From the NCBI RefSeq assembly GCF_002849595.1, contig NZ_NRQR01000012.1:143328-207327 (forward strand): a stretch of DNA of 64,000 nucleotides. The letters run 5' to 3'. Each line of letters starts with the position of its first letter. Position 1 is the first letter of the stretch. This document shows positions 17,259 through 26,448 of this stretch, piece after piece. The translations under genes and the position numbers were made by a program. The notes beneath the pieces were generated by a model. The model ran no database searches, had not been told where the DNA came from, and saw only the letters and a program-made list of their open reading frames with translations. The stretch comes from Luteimonas rhizosphaerae (GTDB lineage: Bacteria; Pseudomonadota; Gammaproteobacteria; Xanthomonadales; Xanthomonadaceae).

Positions 17259-18553
17259 TGGACCACGGCGCGGCGACCCGGGTCGCGGCAGCGCGGGTCA
17301 TCGACGCGGTGCTGCACGACGGCCGCTCGCTGAAGGCCGAACTCGCGACCTCCCTGCGCGGCATTCCCGACACGCGCGACCGCGCTCTGGTCGAGGCGAT
17401 CTGTTTCGCCGCCATGCGCCACCACGCGCGCTACGCCGCCGCGCTCGCCCGGTGGATGCCGCGTCCGCTGCCGCGCCGCGACGCTCCGCTGCGCGCGCTG
17501 CTCTACACCGGCTTCGCCCAGCTCGATCCGATGGGCCTGCCCGCGCACGCGGCCCTCAACGCGACCGTCGATGCGGCGCGCCTGCTCGGCCGCACCCACC
17601 AGGCCGGTCTGGTCAATGCGCTGTTGCGACGCGCCCAGAAGGACGGCCTGCCGGCCGCCGCCGCGGATGCCGCCTGGCCGACATGGCTGCTGGCCGAGCT
17701 GCGGCGCGACTGGCCGGCGGATGTCGAGGCGATCGTCGCCGCCAGCGCTTCGGCCGCGCCGCAATGGCTGCGTGTGAATCGCCGTCAGGGCACGCGCGAC
17801 GCGTACCTGCAGCGGCTGACGGACGCCGGCCTCGCCGCGCGTCCGTCCCCATTGGCCGCCGAGGCGCTGGTGCTGGACACCCCGGTGCCGGTCGATGCGC
17901 TACCCGGCTTCGCCGACGGCGCCGTCTCGGTACAGGACGGCGCCGCGCAACTCGTCGCCGATGCGCTCGCACCGCCCGCGGGTGCGCGCCTGCTCGACGC
18001 CTGCGCCGCGCCGGGCGGCAAGAGCGCGCATCTGCTCGAACGCGATCCGGCGTTGCGGCTGCTGGCGCTCGATGTCGCCGCGCCGCGCGTGGCGCGCATC
18101 GGTGAAACCCTGGCACGCCTGCGCGTCGGCGAGACCGCCGGCCTGCGCGCGGTCGATGCACTCGACGTCGCCGGCTGGTGGGACGGCGTGCCCTTCGACG
18201 CGGTCCTGATCGACGCGCCGTGCTCGGCGACCGGCATTGTCCGCCGCCAGCCCGACGTGCTGCTGCACCGGCGCGAGCGGGACGTCGATGCCGTCGTCGA
18301 CCTGCAGGCGCGCCTGCTCGATGCACTGGCCGCCGTCGTCGCACCAGGCGGCGTGCTGCTGTACGCGACCTGTTCGATCCTGTCGCGCGAGAACGCGGGC
18401 CAGGTCGACGCGTTCCTCGCGCGGCACGCCGCGTTCCGCGCCGATGCGCTCGACCCGCGCTTCGGTCGCGACGTTGGCAATGGCCGCCAGCGCCTGCCCG
18501 GCGACGACGACACCGACGGCTTCTTCTATGCGCGCTTGCTGCGCGAATTCTGA
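17258..18553 (+). CDS. rsmB: 16S rRNA (cytosine-967-C5)-methyltransferase
   Basis: The 431-aa protein combines an N-terminal NusB-like RNA-binding domain (about residues 1-140) with a C-terminal SAM-dependent methyltransferase of the Nol1/Nop2/Sun family. The SAM motif is LLDACAAPGGKSAHLLE near residues 246-262. Two cysteines act in catalysis: C322 in DAPCSATG and C372 in YATCSI. The length agrees with E. coli RsmB (429 aa). The ATG at 17258 overlaps the fmt stop. The def-fmt-rsmB order is classic; a trkA gene, often next, is absent here. Confidence 0.95.
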   Translation: MDHGAATRVAAARVIDAVLHDGRSLKAELATSLRGIPDTRDRALVEAICFAAMRHHARYAAALARWMPRPLPRRDAPLRALLYTGFAQLDPMGLPAHAALNATVDAARLLGRTHQAGLVNALLRRAQKDGLPAAAADAAWPTWLLAELRRDWPADVEAIVAASASAAPQWLRVNRRQGTRDAYLQRLTDAGLAARPSPLAAEALVLDTPVPVDALPGFADGAVSVQDGAAQLVADALAPPAGARLLDACAAPGGKSAHLLERDPALRLLALDVAAPRVARIGETLARLRVGETAGLRAVDALDVAGWWDGVPFDAVLIDAPCSATGIVRRQPDVLLHRRERDVDAVVDLQARLLDALAAVVAPGGVLLYATCSILSRENAGQVDAFLARHAAFRADALDPRFGRDVGNGRQRLPGDDDTDGFFYARLLREF

Positions 18554-18587
18554 GTTGTCCCGGGGACCGGGCGACTGGGGCGTCGCC

Positions 18588-18593
18588 TAGAAT
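18588..18593 (+). promoter_or_regulatory. candidate -10 (TAGAAT), leaderless spacing
   Basis: TAGAAT is followed by seven G/C bases and the ATG at 18601. The ATG at 18592 lies inside the hexamer, which argues for 18601 as the true start of the glycosyltransferase. Confidence 0.4.
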
Positions 18594-18600
18594 GGCCCGC

Positions 18601-19434
18601 ATGCAGACGCCCGCCGCCAGCCTGATCATCAGCGCCTACAACAATGCCGACTGGTTGCAGCGCTGCCTGTGGGGCTACGCGCAGCAGGACCGGCTGGATT
18701 TCGAACTGATCGTCACCGACGACGGATCGGGTCCCGCGGTCGGCGAGCTGGTCGCGGGCATGGCCGACGACCTGCCGTTCCCGGTGCGCCACGTGTGGCA
18801 CGAGGACGCGGGGTTCCGCAAATGCACGATCCTCAACCGCGGCATCGAGGTGGCGCGTTCGGATTACCTGGTGTTCTCGGACGGCGACTGTGTGCCGCGC
18901 GCCGACTTCGTCAGCCAGCATCTGCGCCTGCGCGAACCGGGGCGCTATCTCGGCGGCGGCTATTGCAAGCTGCCGATGGACCTGAGCCTGAAAATCGATC
19001 GCGCCGTCATCGAACGCGGCCTGCACACCGATCTCGATTGGCTCAAGGCCAACGGCCTGCCGCGCAAGAAGCGGTCGCTGAAGCTGTGGGCGCGCCCCGG
19101 CTGGCGCGAACGCGCGCTCAACGCATTGACCCCGACCAAAGCGCGCTGGGCAGGCAACAACGCCTCGGGCTGGAAGGCCGACCTGGTCCGCGTCAACGGC
19201 TTCGACGAACGCATGACCTACGGCGGTGAAGACCTCGAGCTCGGCGAACGGCTGGCCAACGCCGGCGTCACCGGGAAGCAGATCCGGTTTTCCGCCGTCT
19301 GCATCCACCTCGACCACGCGCGCGGTTACGTGAAGCCCGACATGAAGGCGGCGAACCAGGCGATCCGCGATGTCGTGCAGGCCGAGCGGCGCACGTGGAC
19401 GGACTACGGCCTGGTGCGCGGGCCGAAACGCTGA
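18601..19434 (+). CDS. family 2 glycosyltransferase
   Basis: The 277-aa GT-A fold glycosyltransferase starts ASLIISAYNNADWLQRC and has the VTDDGSG nucleotide-sugar motif and a DxD-like VFSDGDCVPR near residues 95-104. The C-terminal region includes AGNNASGWKADLVRVNGFDE and a GGEDLELGERL stretch, as in Glyco_transf_7C/galactosyltransferase-type family-2 enzymes. Donor and acceptor cannot be read from sequence. It is a likely envelope polysaccharide or lipopolysaccharide enzyme given the two other glycosyltransferases that follow. The start at 18601 is favoured over 18592 because a TAGAAT -10 overlaps the earlier ATG. Confidence 0.85.
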   Translation: MQTPAASLIISAYNNADWLQRCLWGYAQQDRLDFELIVTDDGSGPAVGELVAGMADDLPFPVRHVWHEDAGFRKCTILNRGIEVARSDYLVFSDGDCVPRADFVSQHLRLREPGRYLGGGYCKLPMDLSLKIDRAVIERGLHTDLDWLKANGLPRKKRSLKLWARPGWRERALNALTPTKARWAGNNASGWKADLVRVNGFDERMTYGGEDLELGERLANAGVTGKQIRFSAVCIHLDHARGYVKPDMKAANQAIRDVVQAERRTWTDYGLVRGPKR

Positions 19435-19537
19435 GGAATGCTTTGCATCCTCGGTGATTTCTCTGCGGAGGCACTCGGCTGTGCCGCGCGACTGCGGACC
19501 TGCAAGCCCGCCGCAAATCGCGTGGCCCGGCGCGTCT

Positions 19538-19607
19538 TGTAGGAGCGCCTGCGCGCGATGGACGCGTCCCCGGGGAAACGCCCGTCGCGCGCAAGCGTGC
19601 TCCTACA
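19538..19607. repeat. REP-like inverted repeat pair
   Basis: TGTAGGAGCGCCTGCGCGCG on the plus strand and the inverse copy ending in GCTCCTACA form a 70-bp imperfect inverted repeat. It lies in the intergenic space between two convergent glycosyltransferase genes. The GTAGGAGCGC...GCGCGC core is the type of repetitive extragenic palindrome common in pseudomonads and xanthomonads. A related pair occurs at 28626-28777. Confidence 0.75.
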
Positions 19608-19715
19608 GCGCCATGCGCCTCGCCGACGCCGTATGCGCCGCGATTTCGGACAACACCGGGGCTGCAACGCCACCGCGGACCTGCACGGGTCGCGACGCTT
19701 CGAGGCGACGCCCGC

Positions 19716-20495
19716 TCAGCGCGGCGACGACAAGGCCCGCAGCACGCGGTATTTCTCCAGTACGTAGACCGCCTGCGCGCGATGGAAGCGCCAGCCGGCG
19801 GCGCCATCGAGCAGGGCGCCGCGCAGCAGGTACTGCTTGAGCAGGTAGGCGGCCGCGTGCAGCGGGCCGTCGAGCGCATGGGCGCGCTTGCCCGCATCGC
19901 GACGCTGCTGCGCCCACAGCGCGGCGTACTTCGCCAGTTTGGCGACGTGTTCGCCGTGGCTGCGCGAGGTGTCGTGCTCGAAATCGGCGTCGAGCCTGGC
20001 GACCGTCTTGCCTTCGAGATCGGGCCGTTCGTGCACCTGCGACGGCAGATACCGCCAGCCCGCACGCACGAGCCGCTCCATCGGCTCGCCGCCGCGCAGG
20101 CGATGGCCGAGGAACCGGTTGCGACGGGTCAGCAGCCAGGCGTCGGCGGTCTCGACACGCCCGTCCGCGAACAACGCGCGGATTTTTTCGTCCGTGCCCG
20201 GCGACAGCCATTCGTCGGCATCGAGCAGCAGCAGCCAGTCGTGCACGGCCAGCGTATTGGCGAAGGTCTTCTGCGCGGCGTATCCCAACCAGTCCTGCTG
20301 CACGACACGTGCGCCATGCGCGGTGGCGACGGCGACGGTGTCGTCGGCCGAGCCGGAATCGACGACGATCAGCTCGGCGCACAGGCCGCGCATCGAATCG
20401 AGACAGCGGCCGATCCGGTCGCCCTCGTTCTTCGTGATGACGACGCCGGAGACGGGCAGCGGCGCGGGCGATGGCGTGTGGGGAGAAGACGGCAT
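19716..20495 (-). CDS. family 2 glycosyltransferase, WaaE/KdtX-like
   Basis: The 259-aa protein has the WaaE/KdtX-like layout: VSGVVITKNEGDRIGRCLDS, a VVDSGSADDT motif, LLLDADEWLSP as the DxD-type metal site (near residues 91-101), then LVRAGWRYLPSQVHERP and LHAAAYLLKQYLLRGALLDG. Homologs add a sugar to the lipopolysaccharide inner core or act in related glycan pathways; the exact reaction is not readable. It is convergent with the glycosyltransferase at 18601 and divergent from that at 20585. A GACAAT hexamer lies 7 nt before the ATG. Confidence 0.87.
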   Translation of the reverse strand: MPSSPHTPSPAPLPVSGVVITKNEGDRIGRCLDSMRGLCAELIVVDSGSADDTVAVATAHGARVVQQDWLGYAAQKTFANTLAVHDWLLLLDADEWLSPGTDEKIRALFADGRVETADAWLLTRRNRFLGHRLRGGEPMERLVRAGWRYLPSQVHERPDLEGKTVARLDADFEHDTSRSHGEHVAKLAKYAALWAQQRRDAGKRAHALDGPLHAAAYLLKQYLLRGALLDGAAGWRFHRAQAVYVLEKYRVLRALSSPR

Positions 20496-20502
20496 GGCCG
20501 CG

Positions 20503-20508
20503 ATTGTC
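20503..20508 (-). promoter_or_regulatory. candidate -10 (GACAAT), leaderless spacing
   Basis: GACAAT on the minus strand is followed by 7 nt and the ATG at 20495. There is no Shine-Dalgarno sequence between them. Confidence 0.3.
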
Positions 20509-20567
20509 GCGCACCGGAGGAGCCACGTGTCGGCGTCGGGACGGGCGGGCCGTCGGCGGCGCGTTGC

Positions 20568-20573
20568 TATGAT
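20568..20573 (+). promoter_or_regulatory. candidate -10 (TATGAT) of the glycosyltransferase at 20585
   Basis: TATGAT lies 11 nt upstream of the first ATG (20585) and 29 nt upstream of a second in-frame ATG (20603), followed by GCCGGCGCC. It fits a short or absent leader. Confidence 0.4.
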
Positions 20574-20584
20574 GCCGGCGCCGC

Positions 20585-21535
20585 ATGCGCGGCGTCGCCC
20601 CGATGTCCATGACCGCTTCCGTCCGTCCCACCGTCAGCGTGCTCGTCTCGAGCTACAACTACGCCGCGTTCGTCGTCGAGGCGATCGAGTCGGTGCTCGC
20701 GCAGACGGAACCCGCGCTGGAGATCATCATCGTCGACGACGGCTCGCGCGACGGCTCGCCCGAGCTGCTGCGTCGGCACTACGGCACCCATCCGAAGATC
20801 ACGCTGATCGAGCAGACGAACGGCGGCCAGCTGCAGGCCTGGATCACCGGCTTTGCACAGGCGCGCGGCGACATCGTGGCGCTGCTCGATTCCGACGACC
20901 GCTGGAATCCCGACTACCTGCAGCGCATCGTCGACGTCTACGCCGCGCGCCCCGAAGTCGATTTCGTCTATACGAACATGCAGCTGTTCGGCGATCTCGA
21001 TGAACCGATGTTCAAGCCCGGTCCGGATCGCGATCTCGGGCTGTCGATCCTGCTCAACGCCTACTACCACCGCTTCCAGGGCGCGGCGACGTCCGCGGTG
21101 AGCCTGCGCAGCACGCTGATGGCACGACTGCTGACACTGCCGCCCGAGCGCGCCGCCGACTGGCTCTCGCGCCCGGACGACTGCATCGTCTACGGCGCCG
21201 ATATTCTCGGCGCGCACAAGGTCTATCTGGCCGACACCCTGGTCGGCCACCGCGAGCACGGCAGCAATGCGCTCAAATCCTTCGGGCCGTCGCCGCTGCG
21301 CGTGTACCGCCACGTCGTGGGCAGCGAACGCATGCTCGAGTTCTATCGCCAGCAGGCCGGCATCACGCCGCGCTGGCTGCGCATGGCCAAGGCCGAATTT
21401 CGCACCAAGCCGGCGCCGACGTTCTGGGAACTGCGCGCCTACAGCTGGCTGCTGTTCCAGGCCCCGATGCCGCTGACGAAGCGTATCGAGCACTGGGTCG
21501 GCATGCTGTCGCACTATCTCAAGTCGCGCCGCTGA
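20585..21535 (+). CDS. family 2 glycosyltransferase
   Basis: The 316-aa GT-A type enzyme has VSVLVSSYNYAAFVVEAIES, IIIVDDGSRDGSPELL and ALLDSDDRWNPDYLQ (DxD near residues 103-105). A conserved NGGQLQAWITGFAQARGD stretch suits a family-2 enzyme adding a sugar to a surface glycan or to a nucleotide-activated acceptor. The C-terminal 120 residues are helical and end with a basic KSRR tail. The substrate is unknown. The start may be 20585 or, with a more normal leader after the TATGAT box, the ATG at 20603. It is convergent with ribA. Confidence 0.85.
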   Translation: MRGVAPMSMTASVRPTVSVLVSSYNYAAFVVEAIESVLAQTEPALEIIIVDDGSRDGSPELLRRHYGTHPKITLIEQTNGGQLQAWITGFAQARGDIVALLDSDDRWNPDYLQRIVDVYAARPEVDFVYTNMQLFGDLDEPMFKPGPDRDLGLSILLNAYYHRFQGAATSAVSLRSTLMARLLTLPPERAADWLSRPDDCIVYGADILGAHKVYLADTLVGHREHGSNALKSFGPSPLRVYRHVVGSERMLEFYRQQAGITPRWLRMAKAEFRTKPAPTFWELRAYSWLLFQAPMPLTKRIEHWVGMLSHYLKSRR

Positions 21536-21556
21536 CGCGGCGCCGCGTCGGCGCCT

Positions 21557-22693
21557 TCAGTCCGCCGGGCGCAGCAGCGCGTCGACGTCGAGCGCGTGGC
21601 CGGCGCGGCGCGCCTTGGTGCGCAGGTACTGTTCGTTCTCGGCGGTGACCACACCGGTCAGCGGATGGCGGTCGACGACGTCGATGCCGGCCGCGCGCAG
21701 GTGCGCCACCTTGTCCGGATTGTTGGTCAGCAGCGCGACGCGGCGGATGCCCAGGCCCTGCAGCATCGCTGCCGCGGTGCCGTAGCGGCGTTCGTCGGCG
21801 CCGAAGCCGAGCTGCGCATCGGCATCGATCGTGTCCAGGCCTTCGTGCTGGTAGCCGTAGGCGCGCATCTTCGCGGCGATGCCGGTGCCGCGGCCCTCCT
21901 GGTCGAGATACAGCAGCACGCCGCCGCCGAGCGTCTTCAGCGTCGCCAGACCCGCGCGCAGCTGGTCGCCGCAGTCGCATTTCAGCGAGCCGAACAGATC
22001 GCCGGTCAGGCACGAGGAATGCACGCGCACCGGCACCACGGCATCGAGATCGGGCTGGCCGACGACGACCGCGACCTGGTCGCGTTGCGCCACGCCGCCG
22101 CGGAACACCACGAAATCGGTCATGCCGACGTCGCGCAGCGGCACCGGCGCGCGCGTCACCAGTTCGAAATCGTCGGCTTCCCCGGCGCTGCCGGCCTGCA
22201 GGTCGGCGATCGACACGCGGCCGCAGCCGTCGAACGTCGCGTCGTCGTCGGCGAGATCGACGGCCACCAGCGCCGGCAGCATCAGGCCGAGGCGGGCGAG
22301 GGCGAAGCCGGCCGCATCGAGCGCGGTCGCCGGCATCCAGGCACCCGGTGGCTGTGCGCCGCGCAGGAAGCCCAACGTCGCCAGCGTGTCGTAGGCGAGT
22401 GCCTGCAGCGGAATGCGCGCGCCGGACGCGGCATCGAGGCCGAGCACCTCCGCGCGTTGCGCGGTGATCGCCAGGTGCTGGCGCTGGCCGGCGGCCTCGG
22501 CGAAGCGTGCATAGCTGCAGGCGGTGCTGCCGTCGAGCGTGATGCAGGCCAGCCGCGCGCCGGCGCCATCGGCGATGACGACCGGACGGCCCTGGCGCAG
22601 TTCGGCGACCGCGCGTTCGCAGCGGATCACGGCGGGGTCGCCGAACGCGGCGACGGGCGCGCCGGGTCGGCTGGATTCGGAAGTAGCGGACAT
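21557..22693 (-). CDS. ribA: GTP cyclohydrolase II with degenerate RibB-like N-terminal domain
   Basis: The 378-aa protein has a complete RibA domain from about residue 185. It includes VRVHSSCLTGDLFGSLKCDCGDQL in outline, with the three zinc cysteines near residues 228-241, then YLDQEGRGTGIAAKMRAY and ALLTNNPDKV. RibA opens the imidazole ring of GTP in riboflavin synthesis. The N-terminal ~180 residues resemble RibB in outline (ERAVAELRQGRPVVI) but lack the catalytic RENEGD-type acidic motif, so 3,4-DHBP synthase activity is unlikely. No FMN riboswitch is visible in the 169 bp upstream. I chose the ATG at 22693 because a GGAG sequence precedes it. Confidence 0.88.
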   Translation of the reverse strand: MSATSESSRPGAPVAAFGDPAVIRCERAVAELRQGRPVVIADGAGARLACITLDGSTACSYARFAEAAGQRQHLAITAQRAEVLGLDAASGARIPLQALAYDTLATLGFLRGAQPPGAWMPATALDAAGFALARLGLMLPALVAVDLADDDATFDGCGRVSIADLQAGSAGEADDFELVTRAPVPLRDVGMTDFVVFRGGVAQRDQVAVVVGQPDLDAVVPVRVHSSCLTGDLFGSLKCDCGDQLRAGLATLKTLGGGVLLYLDQEGRGTGIAAKMRAYGYQHEGLDTIDADAQLGFGADERRYGTAAAMLQGLGIRRVALLTNNPDKVAHLRAAGIDVVDRHPLTGVVTAENEQYLRTKARRAGHALDVDALLRPAD

Positions 22694-22862
22694 CGGAACT
22701 CCTGCCGTTACCGGTGCGGGCGCAGGCACGGGCAGCGGGTCGATACGGTGGGGCGGCGCGGGTTCGATATGGCGCCGGGCCGCGCGAAATCCAGAGGGCC
22801 CGACGCGGAACGCTGTGTGCGTCGACCGCGTGCGTCCCAGGCCGTCGGGGGCAGGATCGCGC

Positions 22863-24386
22863 TCACCAGCGCAAGGGCCGCCGGGCGATCTCGCGCGCCA
22901 GCATCGCGTGCAGACGCGTGGCCACGTCCAGCGGCAGGTAGCGCAGGCGCAGCTGCGGCGCGAGCGGGCTGGCGCCGGCGGTGTCGACCCAGACCGCGGC
23001 CATGCCGAAGCGCCGGTCGAGCGGCGACTGCCGCAGCTCCACGGCCTGCAGCTTGTCGAGTTCGGCGAAGCGCCAGTGGCGCGACCACCAGCCTTCACGG
23101 ACCGCGACCACGTGCCCATCCACCGCGAAGCCCGCGCGCGCGGCATGCCGGCGCGCGACGAAGACCGACCACGGCAGCCACGCCAGCCCCAGCACGCCCC
23201 ACCACTGGAACAGCCAGCCGAGCGCCGCGCACAGCAGCGCGGTCAGCACCACGTCGCCGGGCAGCAGGCGCAGCCACGCGCGCGGATGCAGCGGCTGCCA
23301 GTCGGTCGGCGGCCAGGCCGGCAGGCGTGCGATGTCGCGCACGATCGCGTCGCATGCGTCGGGCGGCGCGATCGGCGCCAGCGCGTCGAGCCCGCGCTGG
23401 GCATCGCCGCCGCCCTGGCCATCGCCGCCGCGCGCGGTCGCGGTGTCGATCTCCAGCGTGCGGCGCGCGAACAGGCGGTGCAGCACGCCTTCGCGCAGGG
23501 TCCAGGCCTGGATGCGCCGGCGCGGCACGCTGCTGCGTGAGCGGCTCAGCAGGCCGCGCTCGACGGTCAGCCGCCGGCCCAGCCGCCGCAGCGTGAAACC
23601 GTGGTAGCGCACCACCGCCAGCACCACCGCCTTGGCCAGCCAGGTCGTCGCGAACCCGCTGGCGTAGCCGAAGGCTTCGCGTCCGGTGCTCGCCAGCCAC
23701 GCGCCCAGGGCGCGTTCGGGCAGGACTTGGAACGACAGCGCGACCGCGCCCGCGACGACGATCATGCCGCGGTTGGAGATCAGGCCGAGCTTGATCACCT
23801 CGGCCGTCGACAGCGCCAGCAGCGTCTCGCCACTGGCGTCCGCAGCGTCGGGCACGGCCGTCGCGTGCGCGGCCTCGCGCTGGCCACGGTCGCGGATCAG
23901 CTGTTCCAGCGCCAGCGCCTCGGTCAGGCGCAGCACCCGCATCTGCGCCTCGGGCTTCTGGCCGCCCGCCGATTCCAGCCGCACCTCGGCCACGCCCATC
24001 ACCCGGTGCAGCAGCGACTGGTGGATGGCGACGTTGTGGATCCGCGAGTAGGGGATCTGGCGCACGCTGCGTTCGAACAGGCCGCTGCGCACGATCAGGC
24101 GGTCGTCGGCGACGCGGTAGCGGAACGTCAGGTACTGCCAGACCGACACGACCACGAGCGCACCGACGCCGAGCATCGGCAGCCACCACGGGTAGCCGTC
24201 GTCGCCGCGGCCGCCGGCGAACAGCACCACCAGCAGCGGCACGATGAACTGGCGCAGGTTCTGCAGCAGCACGAACAGCCACGAGCCCGGATGCAGCCGG
24301 CGCTCGTCGTCGACCGGCAACGCCGCGTCGGCCTGTTGCGCGAGCGGCGGCAGCGGCGGCGGTCCGGACTCAGGCGTCGTCGTCAT
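22863..24386 (-). CDS. membrane protein with bacterial PH domains (YdbT-like)
   Basis: The 507-aa protein has three bPH2-type regions between paired hydrophobic helices. The first is near residues 80-165 (RYRVADDRLIVRSGLFERSVRQIPYSRIHNVAIHQ in outline). The second is near 250-320 (GFTLRRLGRRLTVERGLL with SSVPRRRIQAWTL). The third is near 420-505 (GFAVDGHVVAVREGWWSRHW with ELDKLQAVELRQSPLDR). This is the YdbT architecture; YdbS/YdbT-type proteins are inner-membrane proteins with roles in antimicrobial resistance or membrane homeostasis in some bacteria, mechanism unknown. Its start overlaps the 3' end of the preceding PH gene by 17 bp. The ATG at 24386 was chosen because it restores a Pro-rich N-terminus before the first helix. 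Confidence 0.85.
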   Translation of the reverse strand: MTTTPESGPPPLPPLAQQADAALPVDDERRLHPGSWLFVLLQNLRQFIVPLLVVLFAGGRGDDGYPWWLPMLGVGALVVVSVWQYLTFRYRVADDRLIVRSGLFERSVRQIPYSRIHNVAIHQSLLHRVMGVAEVRLESAGGQKPEAQMRVLRLTEALALEQLIRDRGQREAAHATAVPDAADASGETLLALSTAEVIKLGLISNRGMIVVAGAVALSFQVLPERALGAWLASTGREAFGYASGFATTWLAKAVVLAVVRYHGFTLRRLGRRLTVERGLLSRSRSSVPRRRIQAWTLREGVLHRLFARRTLEIDTATARGGDGQGGGDAQRGLDALAPIAPPDACDAIVRDIARLPAWPPTDWQPLHPRAWLRLLPGDVVLTALLCAALGWLFQWWGVLGLAWLPWSVFVARRHAARAGFAVDGHVVAVREGWWSRHWRFAELDKLQAVELRQSPLDRRFGMAAVWVDTAGASPLAPQLRLRYLPLDVATRLHAMLAREIARRPLRW

Positions 24387-24951
24387 GGTCGTCGTCGCGC
24401 GCCGCCCGGCTGGCCAGCGCATCGCGCAGGCGTTCGGCCTCGGCCTCGTCCAGCCCGGAGACGGCCACCGAATTGTTGCGGGTGCCGGCGGTGTGCACGG
24501 TGAGCGTGGACAGGCCGAACGCCCGCTCCAGCGGGCCACGCCTGATGTCGAGATGCTGCACCCGGGTGCCGGGCACGCGGGTGTCGCTGCGCCACAGGTG
24601 ACCGCGGCGGATGCCGAAGCCGTCGGCGTCGAGGCGCCAGCGCGTGCGCAGCCAGCGGCGCCGCGCGATCCACACCGTCCACGCCGGCAGCAGCACCAGC
24701 ACGGCGCCGGCGATCGCGAACGACAGCGGCCGGCGCTCGCTGGCGATCAGGCCGACGCCCAGCGCGATGCCCAGCGGCAGCAGCGTGCCGATCAGCGTGC
24801 TGATCGTGGCCAGCGTGCGGGCGCGGACCGGCAGCGGCTGCCAGACATCGGTCTCGACCTGCGCGGCGGCGTCGGGGGGGGCGAGCGGCGCGGTGGGCAG
24901 CGGCGGGACGAGGGCGTCCGGATCGCGGGCGGTCGTCGGCGTGGCGGTCAT
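24370..24951 (-). CDS. membrane protein with a bacterial PH domain (YdbS-like)
   Basis: The 193-aa product has two hydrophobic helices (about residues 47-70 and 75-97). A single bPH2 domain follows (RWRLDADGFGIRRGHLWRSDTRVPGTRVQHLDIRR in outline) with LERAFGLSTLTVHTAG. It pairs with the larger YdbT-like protein that overlaps it downstream; the two are normally co-encoded and likely form one membrane complex. Its ATG overlaps the stop of the LpxL-like acyltransferase gene (ATGA), so all three genes are one transcript. Confidence 0.85.
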   Translation of the reverse strand: MTATPTTARDPDALVPPLPTAPLAPPDAAAQVETDVWQPLPVRARTLATISTLIGTLLPLGIALGVGLIASERRPLSFAIAGAVLVLLPAWTVWIARRRWLRTRWRLDADGFGIRRGHLWRSDTRVPGTRVQHLDIRRGPLERAFGLSTLTVHTAGTRNNSVAVSGLDEAEAERLRDALASRAARDDDHDDDA

Positions 24952-25868
24952 CGTCGACGCTCCAGGTCGAGGTAGGGATTGTCGTCGCCGGAGCCCGAGG
25001 GACGCGCCTTGTAGCGCTTGTAGGTCCACTGGTACTGCGCGGGATCGCGGCGGGCGATGTGTTCGACCGCGGCGTTGAGCGCGGTCGTGCCGCGCACCGG
25101 ATCTTCGTCGGCGATGCCGTCGGGAGCCTCCTCGATGCGCAGCGCGAAGTCGGGGCCGTCGCCGATCCGCTCGCAATAGGCGAACAGCACCGTCGCGCCG
25201 GTGCGTTCGGCCAGGCGCGCCACCAGCGTCATCGTCAGCGCGGGCAGGCCGAAGAACGGGGCGAACGCGCCGTCGCCCGCCTTGGGCTGCTGGTCCGGCA
25301 GGATGCCGACGACGCCGCCGTCCTTGAGCGTCTTCCACAGCTGGCGCACGGCCGGCCCCTCGGCGCGGACCTGGCGCACGCGGTCCGGCACGCCGGCGCG
25401 GACCAGGCGCAGGAAGGCCTCGCCGACGGCGGAATCGGGCGCGCGGTAGAGGATCGAGATCGGCGTGCGCGCGGCCAGCCACTGGTTCAACAGTTCCCAG
25501 TTGCCGTAATGCGGCGCGGCGACGATCAGGCCACGGCCGGAGGCGAGCGCCGCGTCGAACAGACCGACGCCGTGGGTCTCGCGGATCGCGCGCAGGTTGC
25601 GCGTGTGCGGCCGGGTCCAGAGTCGCAATGTCTCCAGGGTCTGCAGCGCGGTGGTGCGCAGGATTGCGCGGTGCAGCGCGTCGCGCTCGCCGGGCGACAG
25701 CTCGGGATAGGCGAGTTCCAGGTTGCGGCGCGCGACCTGGCTCTCGCGGCTGTCGACGAGGCGCGAGAACGCGGCGAAGGCGGCCGCGATCGCGCGCAGG
25801 ACCGGCGTGGGCAAGGCCCCGACCAGGGTCGCGAGCAGATACAGCAGGCGGGCGGACAGTGCGGACAT
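24948..25868 (-). CDS. lipid A biosynthesis acyltransferase (LpxL/HtrB family)
   Basis: The 306-aa inner-membrane acyltransferase has an N-terminal hydrophobic anchor (residues 1-30) and the catalytic HxxxxE-type motif [12 protein letters not shown] near residues 118-129. [19 protein letters not shown] and [21 protein letters not shown] complete the family pattern. Such enzymes add secondary acyl chains to Kdo2-lipid A, or act in ornithine-lipid and related pathways; the exact substrate is not readable. It heads a transcript with the two PH-domain genes. A TAGACT box lies 6 nt before the ATG. Confidence 0.9.
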   Translation of the reverse strand: MSALSARLLYLLATLVGALPTPVLRAIAAAFAAFSRLVDSRESQVARRNLELAYPELSPGERDALHRAILRTTALQTLETLRLWTRPHTRNLRAIRETHGVGLFDAALASGRGLIVAAPHYGNWELLNQWLAARTPISILYRAPDSAVGEAFLRLVRAGVPDRVRQVRAEGPAVRQLWKTLKDGGVVGILPDQQPKAGDGAFAPFFGLPALTMTLVARLAERTGATVLFAYCERIGDGPDFALRIEEAPDGIADEDPVRGTTALNAAVEHIARRDPAQYQWTYKRYKARPSGSGDDNPYLDLERRR

Positions 25869-25874
25869 CCGGCA

Positions 25875-25880
25875 AGTCTA
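25875..25880 (-). promoter_or_regulatory. candidate -10 (TAGACT), leaderless spacing
   Basis: TAGACT-TGCCGG-ATG on the minus strand places the transcription start at the acyltransferase start codon. The rph gene has the same TAGACTTGCC sequence but with a leader. Confidence 0.4.
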
Positions 25881-26007
25881 TCGGCAAGCCGCGCAGCGTC
25901 GGTCCGTCGGGGCGTGGCAGGCCCCGACGTGCCTGTCGCGGGTGCGCGGACGGATGACGCCGCGCCATCGGCTGTGGTCTGCTGGTCCGCCCACTGCCGG
26001 TCTCGCC

Positions 26008-26448
26008 ATGCTTGCCCTGATCCAGCGCGTCAGCCGTGCGGCCGTCAGCGTCGAAGGCGAAGAGATCGGCGCCATCGGGCCGGGACTGCTGGCCCTGGTC
26101 GGCATCGAGCCGGGCGACGGTGACGCCCACATCGAACGGATGACGACGCGGCTGCTGGGTTACCGGGTGTTCGCGGACGAGGCGGGCCGGATGAACCGGT
26201 CGCTGACGGACATCGCCGGCGGTCTGCTGCTGGTCAGCCAGTTCACCTTGGCCGCCGACACCCGCTCGGGCCTGCGTCCCGGCTTCAGCACCGCGGCGCC
26301 GCCGGAGCTCGCCGCGCCGGTGTTCGGGCGTCTGCTCGCGCTGTGCCGGTCCCGGCACGCGGGGGCGGTGGAAACGGGCCGCTTCGGCGCCGACATGGCG
26401 GTGAGCCTCGTCAACGACGGGCCGGTGACCTTCCTGCTGCGGGCCTGA
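26008..26448 (+). CDS. dtd: D-aminoacyl-tRNA deacylase
   Basis: The 146-aa DTD hydrolyses D-amino acids from tRNA. The active-site SQFTL motif is at residues 77-81 and the cross-subunit Gly-Pro motif is in NDGPVTF (136-142). The N-terminus [15 protein letters not shown] is diagnostic. The length matches E. coli Dtd (145 aa). The ATG at 26008 is the only start compatible with the family N-terminus. Confidence 0.95.
   Translation: MLALIQRVSRAAVSVEGEEIGAIGPGLLALVGIEPGDGDAHIERMTTRLLGYRVFADEAGRMNRSLTDIAGGLLLVSQFTLAADTRSGLRPGFSTAAPPELAAPVFGRLLALCRSRHAGAVETGRFGADMAVSLVNDGPVTFLLRA

Noticed and set aside
22694..22862. Possible FMN riboswitch before ribA
   Set aside because: The leader lacks the conserved AGGGGCA-type core and the six-stem layout.
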